From: Planctomycetaceae bacterium
GTDB lineage: Bacteria > Planctomycetota > Planctomycetia > Planctomycetales > Planctomycetaceae
Length of the DNA stretch: 64,000 bases
Reading direction: 5' to 3'
Assembly (NCBI GenBank): GCA_021732995.1
Contig: JAKFWA010000084.1
Span: 62,001-126,000 of the forward strand
Within the stretch, counting starts at the first letter, position 1. Every line of letters begins with the position of its first letter. The notes below the pieces were generated by a model. It searched no databases, was not told the origin of the DNA, and worked only from the letters and a program-made list of their open reading frames with translations. A program made the position numbers and the translations under genes. This document shows, piece by piece, positions 9,554-17,400 of the stretch.

Positions 9554-10489
9554 CTAGCTGACGACCGCCAGCCGCAGCTCTTTGGGCAGCGGGAAGTGCA
9601 CATGTTCTTCCCGGACGACGACGGAGTCCACCTCGGCTCCAAACCGCTCGACGAAGAAATCAATCGTCTCCTGCACCACAACTTCAGGAGCACTGGCTCC
9701 AGCGGTAATCAGAACTGTTTCGTCGCCGGTGAATTCTTCGATGGGCAGTTCTTTCACAGTGTCGATCAGGAACGCGCGCTTGCCGCCCGACTTCCCGATC
9801 TCCATCAACCGGCGGCTGTTGGAACTGTTCTGACTGCCCAGCACGATGAGCACGTCCGCGCGGGTTGCCAGCGTCGAAACCGCTTCCTGACGGTTTGTCG
9901 TTGCATAGCAGATGTCTTCTTTCGGCGGCGCGTCGATACGCGGGTAACGCTGCTTCAGCCGATCGATGATGGCTTGAGCTTCTGAGACACTGAGCGTGGT
10001 CTGAGTCAGATACGCGATCTTGTCGTCGGGACCAAACGGCAACCGGTCCACCGCTTCCGGGCTGTCGACCAGAGTGATGCTTTCGGGGGCCTCACCCATC
10101 GTGCCGATGACCTCGTCATGCCCTTCATGGCCGATCAGCACGATGTTGTAGCCGTCTTTGGCGAACTTGATGGCTTCCAGATGCACTTTCGTGACCAGCG
10201 GGCAAGTCGCGTCGATCGTGTGCAGATTTCGCTCGCGTGCCTGACGACGAATCTCCGGCGAAACGCCGTGAGCGCTGTACAGCAGAATTGACCCGTTCGG
10301 CGCCTCAGAGATCTCATTCACGAACGTCACGCCCTGCCGCGTGAAGCGCTCCACGACGTACTTGTTGTGCACGATCTCGTGATAGACGTAGATGTTGGAA
10401 CCGAACCGCCGAATCGACTCGTCCAGACACTCAATTGCCATGTTGACGCCGGCACAAAAGCCGCGCGGGTTCGCCAGAAGAATCTTCAT
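9554..10489 (-). CDS. ispH: 4-hydroxy-3-methylbut-2-enyl diphosphate reductase
   Basis: Last enzyme of the MEP isoprenoid pathway; a [4Fe-4S] protein making IPP and DMAPP. 311 residues from ATG 10489. The three cluster ligands are present: C12 (GFCAGV), C96 (DATCPLVTK) and C194 (DICYATTNRQ). Also present are H41, H74 (YSAHGVS) and the catalytic E126 (GHEGHDEVIGT). In-frame starts at 10522 and 10570 lengthen the N-terminus without adding conserved sequence. No ribosome site is strong at any of the three. No other isoprenoid gene is adjacent. Confidence 0.97.
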   Translation of the reverse strand: MKILLANPRGFCAGVNMAIECLDESIRRFGSNIYVYHEIVHNKYVVERFTRQGVTFVNEISEAPNGSILLYSAHGVSPEIRRQARERNLHTIDATCPLVTKVHLEAIKFAKDGYNIVLIGHEGHDEVIGTMGEAPESITLVDSPEAVDRLPFGPDDKIAYLTQTTLSVSEAQAIIDRLKQRYPRIDAPPKEDICYATTNRQEAVSTLATRADVLIVLGSQNSSNSRRLMEIGKSGGKRAFLIDTVKELPIEEFTGDETVLITAGASAPEVVVQETIDFFVERFGAEVDSVVVREEHVHFPLPKELRLAVVS

Positions 10490-10640
10490 GATGTCGCCGA
10501 AAGCCGTTTCCTGAAAAGCCATCCATCCGCCTGCAGGAACTACTCCGTACTCTCCCGCCCGGGTTAACACAGCGTACTCGGCCTAACTGTGCTTCGCTAT
10601 CGCGGGTTCATCAGGAGTTGCTGGCGGCGAAGCGGGTCAC

Positions 10641-11066
10641 TCATTCCGGAAACAGGCACATGTCGACCTTCCATTCACCATTCTCGCGCCCGACGACCAC
10701 GCGGGTGTTGGTCTTCGCGTTCCCGTCGGGCGCGCGGAAGAGGTATTCCGAACGTGGTTCGTTCTGAATAGTGACCGTGTTGACGGCAAAGAACTCCATC
10801 GGCTGTTGCAGATAGGGACGCGACTTGACCGCTCGCACGAAGGCTTCCTGTCCTTGAGCGCTCTTGAACTCGCTGGTTGTCCCCGCCCATGCCTGCTCTG
10901 GCTTTCCTTCACGCACCTTGGTCAGAAACGCTGCGACGACTTGCTGGCCAGCGTCGAGACTGGGTTGCGTCGCGGGCTTCCAAAAGAAGCTCGCCACTGC
11001 GACCACCACAGCGATGCACAGGGCGACGACGATCAACTGCCGAACCGATGTCGTACTCAGTGACAT
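10641..11066 (-). CDS. Small membrane-anchored protein of unknown function
   Basis: 141 residues. One N-terminal hydrophobic helix (about residues 9-28, RQLIVVALCIAVVVAVASFF) suggests an inner-membrane anchor or uncleaved signal. The soluble part has alternating helix and strand character: AGQQVVAAFLTKVREGKPEQAWA, then a C-terminal strand region ending in VVVGRENGEWKVDMCLFPE. This resembles the NTF2-like/DUF4878 type of small lipoprotein-like domains, but I cannot assign it firmly. It lies between ispH and the DUF1559 gene, all leftward, with gaps over 150 bases, so an operon is uncertain. Confidence 0.7.
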   Translation of the reverse strand: MSLSTTSVRQLIVVALCIAVVVAVASFFWKPATQPSLDAGQQVVAAFLTKVREGKPEQAWAGTTSEFKSAQGQEAFVRAVKSRPYLQQPMEFFAVNTVTIQNEPRSEYLFRAPDGNAKTNTRVVVGRENGEWKVDMCLFPE

Positions 11067-11241
11067 GTGATTTACCTTCGTAATGCCATTCGCGGAATGG
11101 CGGTGTCAGCTTTGAACTCAGACGCGACCCCGACAAATGCACTCGATTTGAGAACTCAATTGCCGTGCGTTTCTCGCGCGAGAGAGCGTCACCCGAACCG
11201 CGATCCGGTTGAGCGACGTTTCCCGACGCCCGCAGTAGCAG

Positions 11242-12240
11242 TTACTCCAACGTCGCAGTCTCGCTACCACTGCGAGTCCCGAGTGCTCGCCAGACAGTGA
11301 GGGCAATATTGTCGGCCACCGACCGCACCGACCCATCCATCATCAGCACGTTGACACTGCCGATGTGATAGCTTCGCGCGGTGATCGCCGCATAAGTCGG
11401 CACGGTTGTGGACTCGCCGTCTCGCATGGTGGTCAAATCAACGTCGTACGTAATTGGACCACTCGTATACGGCACAAACGTGTTAGGACCGAACGTTGTC
11501 GTGAAGCCGCTTTCGTGGACGTCGCCTTCAATCCATTCCGTGTGCCCGTTGGAATCGAAGGTGCCACCAAAGTAGGCCGCCAGTGCTGCGGTACTCGACG
11601 GAGGCGCGACGCCCAGCGTGTTTGGGGAATTGCTATCCCACCAGTTCGGTTGAAACGCCTTGGTCTCGGCGGCTCCCAGCGTATTACTCATACCGTCGGT
11701 GAAGTCGCGCGGTGCATACGCCTGATTGGGAGCGAAAGCTCCGTCACCAACAGCCCGAGTAACCGGATCAAAGATGAACCAGGTGCCCTCGTTGAAGCTG
11801 TAGTTGAGCGGATAATGCTGCATCGTCGGAGTCTGTCGCGGACGATCATTGATCTCGCTCGGACACATGTAGATGGCCACTCGTGTCTTGGCTGCCAATG
11901 GGCTGGCCGTGAAGGCCGTGTTTTTGTCCCAGTCGATCAAATCGGCAAGATTAGCTCCGTCAATGTACGGCAGCAGGCGAGCTTGAGCGGAGTAGGGTTC
12001 GAACGTGACAGTGGCGGGCAGAACGGAAATCGGCGGGAAGCGTGTTGTGGTTTCCTGGTAATTCTGCAGGGCGAGTCCGACCTGCTTCATGTTGTTGCGG
12101 CATTGAGCTCGACGCGCGGCTTCACGCGCCTGCTGCACAGCGGGCAGTAGCAGAGCTACGAGCACGGCGATGATGGCGATGACGACGAGCAGTTCGATCA
12201 GCGTGAATCCGCGCACACGCGAAGTCTGGGCAGCAAGCAT
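11242..12240 (-). CDS. DUF1559 prepilin-like protein
   Basis: 332 residues. The N-terminus is a type IV prepilin-type methylation/cleavage site (RGFTLIELLVVIAIIAVLVA) followed by the standard planctomycete continuation LLPAVQQAREAARRAQC. The C-terminal signature of DUF1559 (an H-x9-DG-type motif) is visible as SYHIGSVNVLMMDGSVRSV. These proteins are probably pseudopilin-like surface or periplasmic proteins and occur in many copies in planctomycetes; their role is unknown. ATG 12240 is supported by AAAGGGA six bases upstream; 12285 would add 15 residues before the prepilin leader. Confidence 0.95.
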   Translation of the reverse strand: MLAAQTSRVRGFTLIELLVVIAIIAVLVALLLPAVQQAREAARRAQCRNNMKQVGLALQNYQETTTRFPPISVLPATVTFEPYSAQARLLPYIDGANLADLIDWDKNTAFTASPLAAKTRVAIYMCPSEINDRPRQTPTMQHYPLNYSFNEGTWFIFDPVTRAVGDGAFAPNQAYAPRDFTDGMSNTLGAAETKAFQPNWWDSNSPNTLGVAPPSSTAALAAYFGGTFDSNGHTEWIEGDVHESGFTTTFGPNTFVPYTSGPITYDVDLTTMRDGESTTVPTYAAITARSYHIGSVNVLMMDGSVRSVADNIALTVWRALGTRSGSETATLE

Positions 12241-12439
12241 GGCAATCCCTTTGAAGAAGCGGCGCTCGGGAGCTGGCGTCTCCAATGCACGAGGCCGATA
12301 TGATGGAATTTGTCGGTCTCTGGCGGTTCTGCCTAGAAGCTGCGTTCGATCATGAGAAAAGACTCATGGGAGGCTCATTCCAAGCGGTTTCCGAGGACCT
12401 GTGAGGCCGTCATACTCTCGGTATAGAGAGGGATCGGAC
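12241..12439. promoter_or_regulatory. Divergent promoter region, DUF1559 gene / two-component genes
   Basis: The 199-base gap separates the divergent DUF1559 gene and the response-regulator/kinase operon, so it should hold both promoters and possibly the regulator's own binding site. A small dyad CATGAG-AAAAGA-CTCATG lies near 12351-12368. I see no clear -10/-35 pair, and the operator role of the dyad is a guess. Confidence 0.35.
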
Positions 12440-13114
12440 ATGGCTCGAATACTCGTCGTCGAGGATCAGCGCAAGCTGTTACAGGCGCTTAAGCAAGGGC
12501 TGGCCGAAGAACAGTTCGACGTGCTAACCGCCGAAACTGCAGAAGCGGGCTTCTACCTGGCGTCTACGCAAAGCGTGGACTTGATGGTGCTCGATCGCAT
12601 GCTGCCGGGACGCGACGGCGTCGAGGTCGTCAAAGAACTGCGTCGCGCCGGACATCGTTTCCCGGTGCTGATGCTGACCGCTCGCGATCAGGTTCAGGAT
12701 CGGATTCAAGGACTCGATGCCGGGGCGGATGACTATCTCGTCAAGCCTTTTGACTTCGGTGAACTCCTGGCCCGCATTCGAGCGTTGCTGAGACGTCGGC
12801 AGCCGCATCGCAACTTCGTGCTGCGAGTAGACGACCTGGAAGTCGATCTGCTGGCTCGACGCGTGATTCGTGCGGGCGAGGAGATCGTACTTTCTCCCCG
12901 CGAGTTTGAACTGCTCGAATACCTCATGCAGCAGCCGGGTCGCACGGTCACACGTGAGGAACTCTCGCGCGAAGTCTGGAAGGAGCCGACCGTCATGACG
13001 AACGTCATTGATGTCTGCGTGATGCAACTGCGCAAGAAGGTAGAGCGGTCGGGGCTGAAGCAGTTGCTTTGCACCGTGCGCGGTGTGGGGTATGTCGTGC
13101 GGGAGCCATCATGA
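12440..13114 (+). CDS. OmpR-family response regulator (CusR/CopR-like)
   Basis: 224 residues. The receiver domain has the acidic pair E8-D9 (ILVVEDQ), the phospho-acceptor D52 (LMVLDRMLPGRDG), the signalling Thr in MLTARD and the Lys in YLVKPF. A C-terminal winged-helix DNA-binding domain follows (LSPREFELLEYLMQQPGRTV, then VIDVCVMQLRKKVE, ending TVRGVGYVV). ATG 12440 follows GAGAGGGAT. The stop overlaps the start of the sensor kinase (ATGA at 13111-13114), so the two are translationally coupled. The CusR-like label comes from overall similarity of the pair; no metal-handling gene is adjacent. Confidence 0.94.
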   Translation: MARILVVEDQRKLLQALKQGLAEEQFDVLTAETAEAGFYLASTQSVDLMVLDRMLPGRDGVEVVKELRRAGHRFPVLMLTARDQVQDRIQGLDAGADDYLVKPFDFGELLARIRALLRRRQPHRNFVLRVDDLEVDLLARRVIRAGEEIVLSPREFELLEYLMQQPGRTVTREELSREVWKEPTVMTNVIDVCVMQLRKKVERSGLKQLLCTVRGVGYVVREPS

Positions 13115-14571
13115 GAAGCTGGAGCATCCGCTGGCGCATGACGTTGTGGTACGGAATGATGGTCGCTCTGCTGGTCATTGTTTTCGGGGCGTCAGTGTTT
13201 GTGCTCACCCTGCGCCGATTCTCAACACGCGTGGATTTTGAGCTCGCGGAAGAGATGCACGAGTTGCAGTTGGAGGTCATCGGCGAGCACAGCCGCGAAC
13301 GCCTGCTGAAAGAGCTGCAGGCCGAGTTCGCGGAACATCAATCCTACGAGTTTGAAATTCTGCAGGAAGATGGTTCGCCGCTGTTTCGCAGTCAGCGTCT
13401 GCACTCTCTGCCGCTACAAGTCAACGGTCCCAGTGAAACGTGGCCGACGGAGTTGGAGACATCCGAGGTGCGGCTGAAGGGGCTCGGTGAGTATCGCGTG
13501 ATGAGGCAGGCCGCGAAGTCGCGGTATGGATTACTTTTGCTGCAGGTGGGAATCCCGCTGCAGCCGATGCGGGATGTCGAAAGCGAACTACTCAAGGCTA
13601 TGGCCTGGTTCGGCCCGCTGATTCTCGTGCTCGCAGTGAGCGGTGGATACTGGCTCGCGGGCCGCATGCTGGCTCCGATTCAGAGCATCACCGAGACAGC
13701 GGCTGAAATCACGGCCCAGCGTCTGAAGCGACGCATTGTCATCCCCGACGTCGATGATGAACTCAGTCGGCTGGCTCATACTCTGAATGAGATGATTAAC
13801 CGGCTCGATCGTGCGTTTGACGACATGCAACGCTTCACGGCCGATGCTGCGCACGAACTGCGAACCCCGTTAGCTGTCATGCGCACTCAATTGGATGTCG
13901 CGTTGCGAACCGAACGCTCGCCTGACGCCTATCGCAGCGTGCTCGTCAGCTTGAAAGAGGACGTCGACCGCATGAGTTCGCTCGCTGCTCAATTGCTTGA
14001 GCTGGCGCGAGAAGACGCCGGAGTTGAATCATCAACGCACGAACGAGTCTGCCTGCGGAACGTGCTGCAGGAGGTCGCTCAACACTATCAATCAGGGACA
14101 AATCAGCGCGGCGTGACCGTCCAGCTTTCAGCAGGAGCTGCCGCCCACGTGCACGGTGATAAAGAGCGATTGCGCAGAGTCTTCCTCAACGTGCTCGACA
14201 ACGCGGTGAAGTACACGCCAGATGGTGGCGCCGTCTCGATGGTGCTTGAGGTCTCATCTGATCGCCAGCATGTGCAAGTTGTCGTGACGGATACAGGTTC
14301 CGGTATCTCGCCCCGGCACCTGCCGCATGTCTTCGATCGCTTCTACCGGGCCGACCCGGCCCGCTCGTCGCCGCTTGGAACAGGTCTGGGGCTGGCCATC
14401 TGCAAGGCGATTGTCGCTTCACATGGAGGCACGATCGAAGTCGAAAGTCCGGCCTCGGAACACGTTCTTCCAGATGACGCCAAGGCCGACGCGCGTTCTG
14501 CTCGGCAACCCGTCAACGGGAACACTCGCGGGACGTCGATTCGTATTCGTCTGCCGCTCACCGCCACCTGA
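13111..14571 (+). CDS. HAMP-type sensor histidine kinase (CusS-like)
   Basis: 486 residues, two membrane segments (about 11-34 and 166-186) enclosing a periplasmic sensor of some 130 residues. A HAMP linker follows from about 186 (AGRMLAPIQSITETAAEI). The phospho-accepting H248 is in FTADAAHELRTPLAVMR. The ATPase domain shows an N-box (FLNVLDNAVKYTPDGG), G1 (VTDTGSGIS), an F-box (HVFDRFYRAD) and G2 (GTGLGLAICKAIV). The start overlaps the regulator's stop. Signal unknown: the sensor region has no ligand motif I recognise. Confidence 0.94.
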   Translation: MRSWSIRWRMTLWYGMMVALLVIVFGASVFVLTLRRFSTRVDFELAEEMHELQLEVIGEHSRERLLKELQAEFAEHQSYEFEILQEDGSPLFRSQRLHSLPLQVNGPSETWPTELETSEVRLKGLGEYRVMRQAAKSRYGLLLLQVGIPLQPMRDVESELLKAMAWFGPLILVLAVSGGYWLAGRMLAPIQSITETAAEITAQRLKRRIVIPDVDDELSRLAHTLNEMINRLDRAFDDMQRFTADAAHELRTPLAVMRTQLDVALRTERSPDAYRSVLVSLKEDVDRMSSLAAQLLELAREDAGVESSTHERVCLRNVLQEVAQHYQSGTNQRGVTVQLSAGAAAHVHGDKERLRRVFLNVLDNAVKYTPDGGAVSMVLEVSSDRQHVQVVVTDTGSGISPRHLPHVFDRFYRADPARSSPLGTGLGLAICKAIVASHGGTIEVESPASEHVLPDDAKADARSARQPVNGNTRGTSIRIRLPLTAT

Positions 14572-14658
14572 TCGACGAATCGTTGCCCGTTCTGCACAAG
14601 GTCTTGGGAGTCGTCGCCCGAAGCCCTGCGAGGTTAAGCGGGACTCTCTCATCAGGTG

Positions 14659-15984
14659 CTACGGATCAAGCGGCAATTCAACGCAGACCCATTCGCTGTC
14701 GCTGCGAGCGACGACCAGTTTGCCGGAGAAGGCAGGGTGAGCCCATGTGTCACCGATGATGTCGGCACGGGCGGTTTCGTGGTAGCCGGAGGGATCAACC
14801 CGAGCCGTAACCAGTTCCCCATTCGCGTTCAGGGCCAGGATGCGGTTGCTGTCTCCAAGCCAGACTAGAGCCGCCTGCGGGTTGCGATCGCGCGGCGTGA
14901 GCTTGTTGCCATCGTTCCAGATCTTCTTGCCAGTCTTCAACTCAAAGCAGGTCAGGCCGTGCTGCTTATCCAGTAGATACCCATAGTCGCCGCGTACCAG
15001 CGGCTGCGACATCAAGCCACGCAGGTGACGATTCTCTTCCCACTCCAGCGTGGCGGCCTTCGGTTGAGCACCGAGACGCACGGCCTTCGAACCATGCCAG
15101 TAACCACAAACGATGGCCAGATCATCCACAACGATCGGTGTGGCAATCGACACGCCGTAAGTCACTTCATAGGGCACAGACCAGTAGTCAGCACCGGTTT
15201 TGGCATCAATGCCGCGTACGTGCGAGGGAGTCCAGCAGATCAACTGCTGATGCCCGTCACGCTGAGTCCGCACGGGCCAGGAGTAACCGGCTTCGTCGCT
15301 CAGAGCTTTCCACTTCACGCTGCCGTTCAAGGCATCGAAGGCCAGCACGCAATTTCCGTCGGGTCCGCCTGCGAAGACGACGACCGTATTGTCGTAGACC
15401 AGTGGTGAGGCAGAATAACCCCACATCGGCGGGCGGCCTTTGAACTCGGCCACGATGTCATGCGACCAGACCGCACTGCCATCCTGATACTTCAAACACA
15501 GCAGCTTGCCGAGCGCGCCCAGCGTGTAGACGTAATCCCCGACAATGGTCGCTGCGGCACGCGGGCCGTTGCCGTAGTCGAGTTTGCCGTAGGTCTCGGG
15601 ATAAGGGTGAGTCCAAACTTCGTTGCCGGTCGTGAGGTCTACACAGACGACGCGCTCGACCTCTTTGACGATCTTGCCCTGCGGCTCAGCATCGGTCTTG
15701 GTGAGCGGGTCGCGCTCGACCTGACGATCCAGCGTAATTGCTCGCCCACGCGATACCACCACTCCCGCATACCCACCGCCGAGCGGTCGATTCCAGACAT
15801 TCTTCAGCCCGGTCTCCGGCCATTTTTCGGCCACGGCCGGTGCTCGCCAAGTCCCATCCCCACGTGGTCCGCGCCACTGCGGCCACTCGGTTTCGACGAC
15901 GTCATTGGCCACAACGAACGATGCACCCAGTAACGAACCGGAGATTGCCAGACAGCGTAGGATTGACGTGATTACTTGAGGCAT
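14659..15984 (-). CDS. Exported PQQ-like beta-propeller repeat protein
   Basis: 441 residues from ATG 15984. The N-terminus is a plausible signal peptide (MPQVITSILRCLAISGSLL, cleavage near VVA-ND). It is followed by the planctomycete signature EWPQWRGPRGDGTW and a series of propeller blades with the pattern A.D..TG..VW (CVDLTTGNEVWTHPYP, AFDALNGSVKWKAL, GIDAKTGADYWSVPY, CFELKTGKKIWNDG). Such proteins are PQQ-dehydrogenase-like or BamB-like in fold, but here no quinone-binding or heme motif is seen, so an enzyme activity is not implied. An upstream in-frame start at 16056 would place the long inverted repeat inside the gene and is unlikely. Confidence 0.9.
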   Translation of the reverse strand: MPQVITSILRCLAISGSLLGASFVVANDVVETEWPQWRGPRGDGTWRAPAVAEKWPETGLKNVWNRPLGGGYAGVVVSRGRAITLDRQVERDPLTKTDAEPQGKIVKEVERVVCVDLTTGNEVWTHPYPETYGKLDYGNGPRAAATIVGDYVYTLGALGKLLCLKYQDGSAVWSHDIVAEFKGRPPMWGYSASPLVYDNTVVVFAGGPDGNCVLAFDALNGSVKWKALSDEAGYSWPVRTQRDGHQQLICWTPSHVRGIDAKTGADYWSVPYEVTYGVSIATPIVVDDLAIVCGYWHGSKAVRLGAQPKAATLEWEENRHLRGLMSQPLVRGDYGYLLDKQHGLTCFELKTGKKIWNDGNKLTPRDRNPQAALVWLGDSNRILALNANGELVTARVDPSGYHETARADIIGDTWAHPAFSGKLVVARSDSEWVCVELPLDP

Positions 15985-15998
15985 GTCGTTAACCACCG

Positions 15999-16068
15999 GG
16001 CGAGCGGGGGATGTCAATCCCCCGAGCATCTCGACATAATCTCGGGGGATTGACATCCCCCGCTCGCC
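15999..16068. repeat. Perfect 28-bp inverted repeat
   Basis: Arms at 15999-16026 and 16041-16068 are perfectly complementary over 28 bases, with a 14-base loop (16027-16040). Each arm itself contains the smaller dyad GGGGGAT-GTCA-ATCCCCC. It lies between the glycosyltransferase gene and the PQQ-like gene, both leftward. It could end transcription of the former or be a mobile or repetitive intergenic element. There is no T-run, so it is not a standard factor-independent terminator. Confidence 0.85.
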
Positions 16069-16087
16069 GTCATGTTGTTGATAAGAG

Positions 16088-17305
16088 CTAACCTCGCGAA
16101 CGTTTCAGAGTCAGCGTGCGTTGATACAGCTCCAGCATGCGCGGCAGGCAGACGTCGAGGCTGTATTGTTCGCGAATCAGCTTCGCGCCGTTCTGGCCCA
16201 TGTAACGATATTTCTCCGGGTCATCCAATACTTGCATCGCCAAGTCCGTCAGACCATCCACATCGAAGAAGTCGGCGACGAAACCGGTTTCTCCATGCTT
16301 GATCATTTCTTTGACCGGAGCCGTCGCCGATCCCAGGACCGTGCAACCGCACGCCAGCGAATTCATCAGCGACCAGCTCAAAACGAACGGCACCGTCAGA
16401 TAGATGTGCAGATCACTGATGCTGAAGACATCTACGAGTTCGTGCGGTTCGACACGGCCGGTGAAGATGAAGCGGCTCATGTCGTAGTTGTCCTGCTTCA
16501 ACACGAAGTCTTTGTAAGTCTGCTCGTTGATGCGGTTCAGGTCGCCGCCATAGCAGACTCGATCCGACCCCACGCACAGGAAGATGACGTCCTTCCGCGC
16601 GTCGCAGATCTTCTTTGCGACCTTCATGAAGACATCGAAGCCGCGCATCGATTCGAAGCCGCGCGACACGTAGGTAACGATCTTCATCTCGGGCGGAATC
16701 ACGCGCCCCTGAATCGTTCGCGGAATCTGCTTGCGATACCAGATGTTGGTGTCGATGCCGTCAAAAATCGTTTCCAGTTTTGGCTGATACTCCTCCGGAA
16801 ACAGGCTGCGCTGATAGGCGGTCGGGCAGTAGCCCATCGTGCAGGTTTGAGCGTCCAGCAGAATCATCGAGTTACGAGTTCGCGAACGCAGCACGTCCAG
16901 CTCCTTCACCGGGAAGTCCGGTCGGAAGTCCAGATCGGAGCCTTTGCTGCGGTAGTAGTATTCGAAGTAGTTGATGATGGGGCAGTCGTAGAGATCCGCC
17001 AGCCACAACGTGCTGCCGAAGCCGCTGTGCCCGACGACCAGATCCGGCTTGATGTCCGGGCGATTCTTCATCGCCTCGTAGACCGCATGCGAGTGCCAAA
17101 CGCAGTTCTCGAAGGTGCGGCTGCAATAGTGAGTCGACTTCGTCGCCCCGCCCGTCAGCTTGTATTGAATGCGCTCGATGCCATCGATCACCGCCGGCGG
17201 CAGTTCGGACACGAACGAGCAGCGAAACCGATGATTCTTGATGAGATAGCTGGCGATGTGGCCGAACTGAGCGGGAAAGTTCTTATGGACGAACAACACG
17301 TGCAT
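16088..17305 (-). CDS. Family 4 glycosyltransferase
   Basis: 405 residues or so from ATG 17305, which has a strong GAAGGAG ribosome site. GT-B fold. The N-terminal half begins MHVLFVHKNFPAQFGHIA; the C-terminal GT4 half has VTYVSRGFESMRGFDVFMKV, IFTGRVEPHELVDVFSISDL and the donor-binding end SLACGCTVLGSATAPVKEMI. Probably transfers a nucleotide-sugar hexose to a surface polysaccharide or glycoconjugate; acceptor and donor cannot be read from sequence. It stands alone, without other polysaccharide genes nearby. In-frame start 17377 would add 24 residues with no similarity. Confidence 0.92.
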   Translation of the reverse strand: MHVLFVHKNFPAQFGHIASYLIKNHRFRCSFVSELPPAVIDGIERIQYKLTGGATKSTHYCSRTFENCVWHSHAVYEAMKNRPDIKPDLVVGHSGFGSTLWLADLYDCPIINYFEYYYRSKGSDLDFRPDFPVKELDVLRSRTRNSMILLDAQTCTMGYCPTAYQRSLFPEEYQPKLETIFDGIDTNIWYRKQIPRTIQGRVIPPEMKIVTYVSRGFESMRGFDVFMKVAKKICDARKDVIFLCVGSDRVCYGGDLNRINEQTYKDFVLKQDNYDMSRFIFTGRVEPHELVDVFSISDLHIYLTVPFVLSWSLMNSLACGCTVLGSATAPVKEMIKHGETGFVADFFDVDGLTDLAMQVLDDPEKYRYMGQNGAKLIREQYSLDVCLPRMLELYQRTLTLKRSRG

Positions 17306-17400
17306 GAATACGGCTCCTTCAAACTCCGTTCCGACAGGTGGCGGGAGTCTAGGGAGAGCCTGCGCGGCAAGCCACACTGATTGATCCGACTGTCAGCGAA

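Noticed and set aside
16121-17380. 419-residue plus-strand frame
   Set aside because: Fully antisense to the glycosyltransferase gene, which has clear GT4 motifs and a strong ribosome site.
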